In this document: positions 16,887-24,486 of the stretch, piece after piece
Numbering within the stretch: position 1 is the stretch's first letter
How the letters are laid out: each line of letters begins with the position of its first letter
Assembly (NCBI GenBank): GCA_001604135.1
Contig: LVAT01000013.1
Location: forward strand, 1-64,000
DNA length: 64,000 bases
Reading direction: 5' to 3'
Source: Clostridiales bacterium Firm_14
GTDB taxonomy: Bacteria; Bacillota; Clostridia; Saccharofermentanales; Saccharofermentanaceae
Made by a program: the position numbers and the translations under genes
The notes under the pieces: generated by a model
The model's input: the letters and a program-made list of their open reading frames with translations, nothing else
What the model was told of the DNA's origin: nothing
Database searches by the model: none

Positions 16887-16904
16887 GGTTTATAAATGTA
16901 AACC
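16887..16904 (+). promoter_or_regulatory. BlaI-type operator 2
   Basis: GGTTTATAAATGTAAACC has perfect 6-base arms GGTTTA/TAAACC and core TATA-AA-TGTA. It lies 24 bases downstream of operator 1, centre to centre, around the transcription start. Tandem operators of this kind are typical for BlaI/MecI dimers. Confidence 0.6.
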
Positions 16905-16927
16905 GAGTATTTTTAAGGCAGGGCATT

Positions 16928-17296
16928 ATGGAAGAATTGATCTTGTGTGATTCAGAAAAGCGTCTGATGGAGATTATCTGGGAGGAAGAACCGCTTGAGT
17001 CAGGTAAGCTGGTTAAACTTGCCAATGATAAGATCTATTGGAACAAATCCACCACATACACGATTCTTCGCAAGCTGATTGCCAAGGGCTTTGTCAAGAA
17101 CGAAGATACGATCGTAAGTGCTCTCATCCCGAAGGAAAAGGTGTTGATCTCTGAGAGCAATCATATCGTTGAAGACAGCTTTTCTGGCTCTCTTCCGAAA
17201 TTTGTTTCTGCTTTCTTTGGCAGCAAGAAGACACTTACGGATAAGGAAGCTGATGATTTGATCAGGATCATCAGGGAGAATATGGAAGGAGACTAA
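16928..17296 (+). CDS. BlaI/MecI/CopY family repressor
   Basis: A 122-residue winged-helix repressor close to the usual 120-126. The DNA-recognition region is YWNKSTTYTILRKLIAKGF (residues 37-55). The C-terminal dimerisation part holds DSFSGSLPKFVSAFF at residues 83-97, the segment in which BlaI and MecI are cut by activated BlaR1/MecR1; Ser84-Phe85 stands where Asn-Phe is cut in the staphylococcal proteins. The next gene encodes the matching protease. It should repress its own operon through the two operators upstream. A GCAGGG sequence serves as ribosome site. Confidence 0.88.
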   Translation: MEELILCDSEKRLMEIIWEEEPLESGKLVKLANDKIYWNKSTTYTILRKLIAKGFVKNEDTIVSALIPKEKVLISESNHIVEDSFSGSLPKFVSAFFGSKKTLTDKEADDLIRIIRENMEGD

Positions 17297-17298
17297 AG

Positions 17299-19050
17299 GT
17301 GGGTGCTTTATTCTTTAAAGTGCTTGAGATGTCTTTCATGGGAAGTGTGGTAATCCTTATTACTATACTTGCCAGATTCCTCCTGCGTAAAAGATCCAAG
17401 AATTTCATCATGATCTTATGGGTTGTAGTTGCCTTAAGACTGGTAGTGCCTTTCGGCATTGAATCTGCATTCAGCATCTTTAATTATCTTCCTGTTCCTG
17501 CACAGACCGTGCCTGTAGCTGAACAGGTTTCCGAAGCAGTATTACCTGACAATTATGTTGTTCCTGAAGCAACATTCAATGCTGCTGAGATCGTTGATAT
17601 GGAAACTAAAGGAGGAGAGATTTCTGTTGCTCCTTCAAATAATCATGCAGATGCAAGGTCATTACCGGATATCAAAACAATTATTGCTGTGATTTGGATT
17701 ATTGGAACTGCCGGAGTTATCTCTTACTGTTCCATCCGCTATATTGGTCTTAAGAGGAAACTTAAGACTGCAAAAAGAATAGATAAGAACATCTATGAAT
17801 CTGACAAGATCAAGTCGCCGTTCGTATTTGGTTTCTTTGTTCCGAAAATGTATTTACCTGACTCGCTCGACGAAGCTGAACGAGAATACGTTTTGATTCA
17901 TGAGAGAACACATATCAAGCATGGTGACTGGATCAAGAAATTCCTTGGCATAGCTGTTCTTTCCGTTCACTGGTTTAATCCGCTCGTATGGCTCGCTTTT
18001 GCTCTTTTCGAGCAGGATATTGAGATGAGCTGTGATGAGACGACGATTTCTACTCTTGATGCAGGCATGAGAAAAGCGTATGCGATCTCACTCGTATCTT
18101 ATGCAAAGATCAGCAGCAATAAGAACTATCTGGTAACCCCGTTGGGATTCAGTAAGAATGCTTTCGGTAAAGCGGAGGTTACAAACAGAGTTATGAATAT
18201 AGTTAATTTCAGAAAGGGTACCAAAGTAACAACTGTTGCCATTACGGCTGCTATTCTGGTTCTTGCTGCAGTATGCGGTTTTGATTCCAGACCTACAGAA
18301 AATACACAGGATTCATCTGAGACAACCGGAGAATCAGTTTTCGAATTACCGGTCGATAATCCAATTGCCAAAAATGTGATCAACAATGAGCACAAGTTTG
18401 AAAACGGTGTCTGCAAAGACTGCGGAATGCTTTGGTCTGAGTATTATTTTGAATGCCTCCAAAAGCTCGATAAGTATCATGAAGAGGGCGGATGGTATTC
18501 CGTATACGGCGCAGAATCTGCCGCCAGGATAGACGAGAGCGATTATGTTCAATTCATAGCAACGGAAAAGAACGCAGCTACGATCTACTATCAGCATCTT
18601 GATGACAACTTTAATAAGGAATCCTGCACTGTTTCCATCCAGGATAGCGGAGATGGAAAGTCAATTGCATTTATTGAATTTGATCTGTCACAGGGACAGG
18701 TTAGTATCGGAGAAGGCGTATTTGCTTATAAGTATCAGTATTCTCTCATTATTAATGTCGATCCTGGCGATTACGATAAGGTCTTTAAGTCGAAAGAATC
18801 ATTTGCCGAGTACTGCAAACCTTATCTGTTCGTATTAGGTGAAGACAATGTAGGTACGGATGTCTGGTCTACCATGAGTGACGCTGAGATCAAGCAGATG
18901 TTCGATGACGCTGATGGAAGCAGATACTTTAGCAAAGATGAACTGATTGACTTGTTCTGGAATGATTATGCAAGGATGTTTGCAAGTATCGATTATGGTT
19001 TGACGCAGATGAACACATCTCTGGCTGAAACAGGAATCAACTGGAAATAA
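17299..19050 (+). CDS. BlaR1/MecR1-like M56 membrane protease with novel C-terminal domain
   Basis: A 583-residue sensor-protease. Residues 1-330 form the M56 module: membrane helices near 2-28, 35-56, 124-150 and 210-235, the zinc site HERTH at 201-205, the downstream EMSCDE acidic ligand, and a last helix near 310-330. In BlaR1 a penicillin-binding domain follows. Here there is instead a Thr/Ser-rich linker and an unrecognised domain at residues 365-583, opening with HKFENGVCKDCGMLWSEYY; no SxxK/KTG penicillin motifs are visible in it. The same domain ends the next gene product and the lipoprotein at 48.8 kb. GTG start at 17299 sits 2 bases after the repressor stop, with GGAAGGAG upstream. 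Confidence 0.85.
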   Translation: MGALFFKVLEMSFMGSVVILITILARFLLRKRSKNFIMILWVVVALRLVVPFGIESAFSIFNYLPVPAQTVPVAEQVSEAVLPDNYVVPEATFNAAEIVDMETKGGEISVAPSNNHADARSLPDIKTIIAVIWIIGTAGVISYCSIRYIGLKRKLKTAKRIDKNIYESDKIKSPFVFGFFVPKMYLPDSLDEAEREYVLIHERTHIKHGDWIKKFLGIAVLSVHWFNPLVWLAFALFEQDIEMSCDETTISTLDAGMRKAYAISLVSYAKISSNKNYLVTPLGFSKNAFGKAEVTNRVMNIVNFRKGTKVTTVAITAAILVLAAVCGFDSRPTENTQDSSETTGESVFELPVDNPIAKNVINNEHKFENGVCKDCGMLWSEYYFECLQKLDKYHEEGGWYSVYGAESAARIDESDYVQFIATEKNAATIYYQHLDDNFNKESCTVSIQDSGDGKSIAFIEFDLSQGQVSIGEGVFAYKYQYSLIINVDPGDYDKVFKSKESFAEYCKPYLFVLGEDNVGTDVWSTMSDAEIKQMFDDADGSRYFSKDELIDLFWNDYARMFASIDYGLTQMNTSLAETGINWK

Positions 19051-19087
19051 CCAGTGATAATAAAAATCAAAAAAGGGGTAGAGAAAA

Positions 19088-20449
19088 ATGAAAAAAGTTA
19101 TTGCGCTGCTCTTATGCGGAGCTATGATGTCGTCTTATGTTCTTTGCGGCTGTTCCAGCTTGATAAAGAAAACAGAAGATAACGATGAAGGAGAAACTCA
19201 GACAGAAGAGACTGAGGCTTCTTCCGGGACAGAAGCTGATGAGACAGATCCAGGTCCGACCAAGCTTCAGCAGGTAATTGATCTCTATAATACAAAGCAG
19301 CCTGAAGGAAAATGGGGTGTCCCTGTTTTTGCTGACGGAATAAGAGGCAACGGCAGCTATTCTGTTCACGAAAACAGCGTCTATTTCTACTATAGTAATT
19401 TAGACAGATCTACTCTTCAGTTCAACGTAGATACCAATACGATGGAGGTCAGATTCACTTTCGATCTGCAATTCGATGACAACACCCGTTATTACGGAAC
19501 AAATCACGATTACATTGGCGTTGATCAGTTCGAATCGTTTATCGGCGATATCCTGGAAAAGAATTCTTCAACGGTTGAGATATACGACGAGGCTGCTTGG
19601 GCTGTCAATGAGGACAAAATCAAGTCTGATCTGCCTGTCTATTATTCCAGATTGATCACTTTGGCTAGCAAGGCTTTTCCTGAACTCGGATTTGGAATTG
19701 AGGACCTTGGTCTGGATTTCGGTAACAAATATAGAAATGTTGATCCTACACAGTCTACCAGCACCGAACTTACGATCAAGAATGATCATAAGTTCGAGAA
19801 AGGTGTCTGCAAAGAGTGCGGAATGCTCTGGTCTGAATACTATTACGAAACGCTTGAGAAGTTGGATAAAGATACCGCAAAAGGAGAGTGGCATTCAGTT
19901 TATGGACAGGCTTCAGCTACAATGTTTTCTCCTAGCGATTATGTCCAATATTCTGCTTACAATAAGAATTGGGCTGAGCTCTATTATCAGTATCTTGAAG
20001 ATACGTTTGAAGAAAGTTGCTACATTGTTGTTCTTAACTCGAACGGCACCCCGTTCATTGATATTTTATTCTGTTATGAAATGGGAACTTTTCCTCTCGG
20101 AGAAGGAGTGTTTGAAACCAGGTTTAAGTATATTCTTGAGTTCACTGCTGCACCTGGTGAATATGATAAGGTCTTTGAATCGAAGGAGTCTTTTGCCAAA
20201 TATTGTAAACTGCAGTTGAGATATACCACTGATGATGAAAAGAAATCGGATTTGTATGCTGATAAGAGTGAAGAAGAGATCAAAGAGATGATGGCTAATG
20301 CTAAGGAGAAAGACTGCACCTATTATACCAAAGAGGAGATAATCGACAGATTCTGGGAAGATTACCAGAGGATCCTCGCCAGCATGGATTCCGGTATGGT
20401 CTGGATGGACACATCCCTGAACGATATTGGAGTTAATTGGAAGAAATAA
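19088..20449 (+). CDS. Two-domain lipoprotein sharing the sensor domain of the BlaR1-like protein
   Basis: A 453-residue predicted lipoprotein. The signal peptide ends in VLCGC, with the lipidated Cys at residue 22, followed by an acidic Glu/Thr/Asp-rich linker to about residue 57. Domain 1 (about 58-225) includes FADGIRGNG and ends with FPELGFGIEDLGLDFG. Domain 2 (234-453) begins HKFEKGVCKECGMLWSEYYYE and ends MDTSLNDIGVNWKK; it aligns over its whole length with the C-terminus of the BlaR1-like protein upstream. The gap of 37 bases has no terminator, so the three genes form one operon. It could be a decoy, co-receptor or effector on the outer face of the membrane. No known function. Confidence 0.8.
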   Translation: MKKVIALLLCGAMMSSYVLCGCSSLIKKTEDNDEGETQTEETEASSGTEADETDPGPTKLQQVIDLYNTKQPEGKWGVPVFADGIRGNGSYSVHENSVYFYYSNLDRSTLQFNVDTNTMEVRFTFDLQFDDNTRYYGTNHDYIGVDQFESFIGDILEKNSSTVEIYDEAAWAVNEDKIKSDLPVYYSRLITLASKAFPELGFGIEDLGLDFGNKYRNVDPTQSTSTELTIKNDHKFEKGVCKECGMLWSEYYYETLEKLDKDTAKGEWHSVYGQASATMFSPSDYVQYSAYNKNWAELYYQYLEDTFEESCYIVVLNSNGTPFIDILFCYEMGTFPLGEGVFETRFKYILEFTAAPGEYDKVFESKESFAKYCKLQLRYTTDDEKKSDLYADKSEEEIKEMMANAKEKDCTYYTKEEIIDRFWEDYQRILASMDSGMVWMDTSLNDIGVNWKK

Positions 20450-20474
20450 CTCTTTTGCACGAAGTAACGTTATC

Positions 20475-20506
20475 GGAGCTGTCCTCGTGAAGGGCAGCTC
20501 CTTTTA
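20475..20506 (+). terminator. Terminator of the BlaI/BlaR1-like operon
   Basis: Arms GGAGCTG and CAGCTCC with inner CCT/AGG pairs are followed by TTTTA. Confidence 0.75.
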
Positions 20507-20530
20507 TTCATACAGGAATAACGGTTCTGA

Positions 20531-20558
20531 TTGAGTTTTTTCCGGGCAAATATATAAT
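20531..20558 (+). promoter_or_regulatory. Promoter of the small membrane protein gene
   Basis: TTGAGT and TATAAT are spaced 16 bases apart, 40 bases before the start codon. Confidence 0.6.
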
Positions 20559-20597
20559 TGATTTAAGGATACATACATAGGATAGGGGGATAATCTT

Positions 20598-20933
20598 ATG
20601 GCAGATTCAAAAGAAAGAAATTCCGAAGGCGCAGATTTCAAGTTCCGTGGGCCGGAACGCTATTATGCAGTAGCGGGACGCCAATTGGACGAGGAAACCA
20701 ACGATGGAACTGACAAATATGTTAATGCTAAGGGCAGATTTGTTTTCGGCACATCTTTTGCTTCGATCGTAGTTGTAGCCATTATCGGCTTCGTTATTTC
20801 GGCGATCGCATGGTTCGGAGCTACTTTTATCGAATTCCTGATAGCTGCAGGAATATCAGCAATAGTCCTTATCTTCACCGTCGTTAAGGTCATCCTGTAT
20901 AAGGTGCGCAACAAAAAGCAGGATGAATATTGA
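20598..20933 (+). CDS. Small two-helix membrane protein, unknown
   Basis: A 111-residue protein: a polar, charged N-terminal region of about 50 residues, then two hydrophobic helices (FASIVVVAIIGFVISAIAWF and FLIAAGISAIVLIFTVVKVIL) and a short basic tail. AGGGGGA precedes the ATG and it has its own promoter. I do not recognise a family. The Fur-family gene follows after 89 bases with a separate promoter. Confidence 0.7.
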   Translation: MADSKERNSEGADFKFRGPERYYAVAGRQLDEETNDGTDKYVNAKGRFVFGTSFASIVVVAIIGFVISAIAWFGATFIEFLIAAGISAIVLIFTVVKVILYKVRNKKQDEY

Positions 20934-20959
20934 GCTTTAAGGCTGCTTAGGTCCGATTA

Positions 20960-20987
20960 TTGACAAGGAAGATTATCGCTATAAAAT
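20960..20987 (+). promoter_or_regulatory. Promoter of the Fur-family gene
   Basis: TTGACA and TAAAAT are spaced 16 bases. Just downstream the hexamer TGATAA occurs twice (near 20987 and 21004), loosely like Fur/Per box halves; autoregulation is possible but not shown. Confidence 0.55.
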
Positions 20988-21022
20988 GATAATTGCTTTC
21001 AAATTGATAACGGAGGCTCCTG

Positions 21023-21451
21023 ATGGGCAGAACAAAAAGTGGTTCCTATAATACCAAGCAGTCATGTGAAATATTGAATTTCCTTAAGGATAATGCAGGT
21101 TCGCATTTTACGAGCCAGGAAATATCCGATCATTTCAGAGCGCAGGGTATAAATATCGGTCAGGCAACGATCTACAGACGTCTGGACCGTTTAACCACTG
21201 ATGGTCTTGTAAATAAGTACATCATTGATGAGAAGTCTCCAGCATGTTACGAATACATCGGAACCGAGCATTGCAAGCACGGCAACTGCTATCATATGAA
21301 ATGTGAGAAGTGCAATAAGCTGATTCACCTGTCTTGCGATGAGATCAATGAGTTCTTTGAGCATGTATCTACAGAGCACGGATTCGTGCTCGATCCCAAG
21401 CGTACTGTTTTTTACGGTATTTGCGAGGATTGTATTAAGGAAGAATCCTGA
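21023..21451 (+). CDS. Fur family metal-responsive repressor
   Basis: A 142-residue Fur-family winged-helix repressor. The DNA-binding part contains TSQEISDHFRAQGINIGQATIYRRLDRL. Two CxxC pairs, CEKC near residue 95 and CEDC near residue 136, make the structural zinc site, and a His-rich segment (HCKHGNCYHMKC) holds likely regulatory ligands. Sequence alone does not separate Fur, PerR and Zur; the density of His and Cys in this segment leans toward Zur. CGGAGG precedes the ATG. Its stop codon abuts the stop of the convergent carboxypeptidase gene. Confidence 0.85.
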   Translation: MGRTKSGSYNTKQSCEILNFLKDNAGSHFTSQEISDHFRAQGINIGQATIYRRLDRLTTDGLVNKYIIDEKSPACYEYIGTEHCKHGNCYHMKCEKCNKLIHLSCDEINEFFEHVSTEHGFVLDPKRTVFYGICEDCIKEES

Positions 21452-22879
21452 TCAGAGCATATTGGCGCGCTTCGTTGCTTCTTCTCTTCTGTGCTTGATT
21501 ACACGGGCACGGAAGATGAGCAGTACTATAACAAGAAGCAGGATAAGTCCTGACAGCACCGCGAAAGTGATGAGGATGCTCTTTACGTTCGTAAGGTTTG
21601 TAAGCTTCTCAGGGTTGACCTCAACGACTCCGGCTTTTTTATCGATCTCTACGACCAGTGTTCCTATCAGATAGGTCTTGTCCGCATACACCTTGCATAA
21701 AGGCAATTCCAGTGTCTGATGATCTATCGAAGTGTCTATTACAGCTTTCGATAGGTCTATTCTGTTGGAACTTCCGAGCTGGGCTCTTGAAGATGTAGTA
21801 GTGATGTAAGGATCAAGGATAAGCCTGTGGTCTGACAGATAGAGGTTAGTATCGGCCAGGAGCTGAGTGATCTGCTTGTGTGTCTCATCAACAAGAGGCG
21901 TAAATTCGCTGTCCGTGATCTCGACGGTAGTAAAGCTTGAGTAGCCATACTCGAAGAGCTTGATGAGGTCTGCATATCTGACGTCGGAATCTGCGGCGTT
22001 GAAGACGCATCCGATGAGTGTTCTGTTGTTCTTCTTGGCAGCGGCGCAGAGTGTATATCCTGCAGAATCGGTAAATCCCGTCTTACCGCCGAGATAGTAT
22101 TCATAGCCGTACTTGGTGGTGCTTACGAATCTGCTTGAATTTGTAAGCTCACGCTCACTGCTGTATTTATTTGTAGCGCTGATGGTGTAGTTCAGCGTTT
22201 TCGCGATCTCGGAGTACTTCGTGGTAGTTACGGCCTCATTGAGGATGAGTGCCATATCGAGAGGAGTCGTAACATTATCAGGCGATGAAACACCGTATGC
22301 CGAACAGAAATGAGTATTTGTGCAGCCGATATCAACGGCTCTAGAGTTCATGAGTTCGCAGAAATCCTGCTCGGTTCCGGCCATGTACATGCCGAGAACA
22401 AGGCTTGCGTCGTTGGCGGACTTAAGGATGCAGGCATAGATAAGGTCCTTAACGCTTATCTCTTCACCTTCCTGAAGACCTAACTTAACATAGGTCTTGG
22501 GGATCGTTTTGATCGCATCAGCCATCTCGTGGGTGATGGTTACGATATCTGCCTCATTCAGACGCTCGAATGCCAGAAGGATAGTCATGACCTTTGTCAT
22601 TGAAGCAGGCTCTTTCTGGACATCGTAATCCTTGCCGAGGAGAATGGTTCCGCTCGTAGCGTCATAAAGGATATAAGATGCGGCATTGACATTAGGCGCA
22701 TCTTCGAGTGTTTCGCTTAAGAGATCTGTCTTGCGCTCGTTGGCGGTTATGATGCCGTCGTTAGGGTCATCGGGTACAACCTCTGCAGAAACAGATGTTC
22801 CCGTAAATGCCCAAAGGGACGTTAAAGTGATAAGAACTGCTGCCAGACTTGCTGTTATTCTTTTTGAGAATAGCTTCAT
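21452..22879 (-). CDS. D-alanyl-D-alanine carboxypeptidase (DacF/PBP5-like)
   Basis: A 475-residue peptidoglycan enzyme that trims the terminal D-Ala of stem peptides. The N-terminal signal peptide ends near SVSA. Active-site motifs are in order: SMTK within PASMTKVMT (SxxK), SAND (SxN), and KTG in GGKTGFTDSAGYT. A C-terminal domain of about 110 residues precedes a membrane helix (SILITFAVLSGLILLLVIVLLIF) and a basic tail, so it is anchored at both ends unless the signal peptide is cleaved. Typical members run to 400-450 residues; the true C-terminal helix replaces the usual amphipathic anchor. Confidence 0.88.
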   Translation of the reverse strand: MKLFSKRITASLAAVLITLTSLWAFTGTSVSAEVVPDDPNDGIITANERKTDLLSETLEDAPNVNAASYILYDATSGTILLGKDYDVQKEPASMTKVMTILLAFERLNEADIVTITHEMADAIKTIPKTYVKLGLQEGEEISVKDLIYACILKSANDASLVLGMYMAGTEQDFCELMNSRAVDIGCTNTHFCSAYGVSSPDNVTTPLDMALILNEAVTTTKYSEIAKTLNYTISATNKYSSERELTNSSRFVSTTKYGYEYYLGGKTGFTDSAGYTLCAAAKKNNRTLIGCVFNAADSDVRYADLIKLFEYGYSSFTTVEITDSEFTPLVDETHKQITQLLADTNLYLSDHRLILDPYITTTSSRAQLGSSNRIDLSKAVIDTSIDHQTLELPLCKVYADKTYLIGTLVVEIDKKAGVVEVNPEKLTNLTNVKSILITFAVLSGLILLLVIVLLIFRARVIKHRREEATKRANML

Positions 22880-23022
22880 TTAGATCTCCTAATCTTTGAA
22901 TTGACCAATACATATTATAACTTTTTGCATAAAAAACAAATAAATGGCGGTTAATCCAATTTTTAATAAAAATAAAAGGTGATTTACTGTATAATTAGCG
23001 GGTAAATGGAAAGAGGCTATAA

Positions 23023-24486
23023 ATGGCGATAATTAAGACTACAGTAAGCGACAAGCTTGATTTTGATGCTGCTATCACGGAGCTTAGAGAGTATTTCTCG
23101 TCTCTCGGAGCTCGAAAAGGCAGACAATTGACCTATAACGTTCTGACATACGGCTGCCAGCTCAACGAATCAGATTCCGAGAAGCTCTCAGGAATGCTTG
23201 CATCCATGGGACTTACGGCATCTTCCGGCGGCGAACTGGATGACGCTGACGTCATCGTTTTCAACACCTGTTCGATAAGAGAGAATGCCGACAGGCATTT
23301 GTTCGGCAATTTAGGTGTATTTAAGACACTTAAGAAAAATGACCGTGATGTCGTGATAGCCGTAGGCGGCTGTATGATGAAAGTCCCTGAGAACGTTGAG
23401 AGGATAAAGAAGTCTTATCCTTATGTCGATCTCGTTTTCGATCCCCAGCAGCTTCACAGGTTCCCGGTGCTCATGAGGGATGCCATCCGCAAGGACAAGC
23501 AGCTGGTAAATATCTCGGCAGATGACTATATTGCTGAAGATGACTTTTTCCCGATCGACAGAAAGAGGAAGTTCAGAGCGCTCGTGCCGATCATGTACGG
23601 CTGCAACAACTTCTGCACGTACTGCATCGTTCCTTATGCAAGAGGCAGGGAGAGATCCAGAGACTTTAATGAGATAGTAAACGAACTGGCCGGTCTCGCA
23701 GCTCAGGGCTACAAGGAAGTCATGCTGCTTGGCCAGAACGTCAATTCTTATAAGGGCGAAGGCGGTGAGACCTTTGCTGACATCTTGAGAGCCGCTTCGG
23801 ATTTTAAGGAGTTCTCCAGAGTAAGATTCATGTCTTCGCATCCGAAGGACTTATCTGATGAAGTTATCGACATCATGGCAACAAGGCCTAATGTTGAAAA
23901 GCACCTGCACCTTGCCATGCAGTCAGGTTCAAATACCGTCCTCAAGGCAATGAACAGGCCTTATACGATCGAGAGATTCCAGGAGATCGTGGATACATTC
24001 AGAACAAAGGTCGAGGGAGGATCCCTTACGACTGACATCATCGTCGGTTTCCCGGGTGAGACAGATGACGACTTCGAAGAGACCCTTGTGGCTGTAGACA
24101 AGGCCAAATTTGATGCCTGCTTTACTTTCCAGTATTCTGCAAGGCCCGGTACCAAGGCGGCATCCTATGAGAACCAGATCCCGCAGGATGTAGTAACAGA
24201 ACGCTTCGGAAGGCTTACTGATTATACGAACCGCTATGCTGAAGAGTCCAACAAGAACCTGGTCGGAAAGACCATGGAAGTCCTTATCGAGGGCATCAGC
24301 AAGGCTGGTGACATGACCTTCTCGGGAAGGACCATTACCAATCATCTTGTAAACTTTACCATCCCTGAAGAACTGGGAATCGACGTCGGTGATGATTATC
24401 TTGAGGGCAGGCTCTGCGAAGTCCGTATTGACCGCGCGAGACCTTATTCTGTTGACGGCATTCTCGTCAGCTTGAAGGGAGAATGA
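23023..24486 (+). CDS. miaB: tRNA-2-methylthio-N6-dimethylallyladenosine synthase MiaB
   Basis: A 487-residue radical-SAM methylthiotransferase that adds the 2-methylthio group to i6A37 of tRNA. The N-terminal UPF0004 domain has its three cluster cysteines in TYGCQLN, NTCSIRE and VGGCMMK. The radical-SAM motif CNNFCTYC (CxxxCxxC) follows, and a TRAM domain closes the protein. The substrate-making enzyme MiaA is encoded three genes downstream. AAAGAGG precedes the ATG, and a TATAAT at 22990 is a probable -10. Its stop overlaps the mutS start. Confidence 0.95.
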   Translation: MAIIKTTVSDKLDFDAAITELREYFSSLGARKGRQLTYNVLTYGCQLNESDSEKLSGMLASMGLTASSGGELDDADVIVFNTCSIRENADRHLFGNLGVFKTLKKNDRDVVIAVGGCMMKVPENVERIKKSYPYVDLVFDPQQLHRFPVLMRDAIRKDKQLVNISADDYIAEDDFFPIDRKRKFRALVPIMYGCNNFCTYCIVPYARGRERSRDFNEIVNELAGLAAQGYKEVMLLGQNVNSYKGEGGETFADILRAASDFKEFSRVRFMSSHPKDLSDEVIDIMATRPNVEKHLHLAMQSGSNTVLKAMNRPYTIERFQEIVDTFRTKVEGGSLTTDIIVGFPGETDDDFEETLVAVDKAKFDACFTFQYSARPGTKAASYENQIPQDVVTERFGRLTDYTNRYAEESNKNLVGKTMEVLIEGISKAGDMTFSGRTITNHLVNFTIPEELGIDVGDDYLEGRLCEVRIDRARPYSVDGILVSLKGE

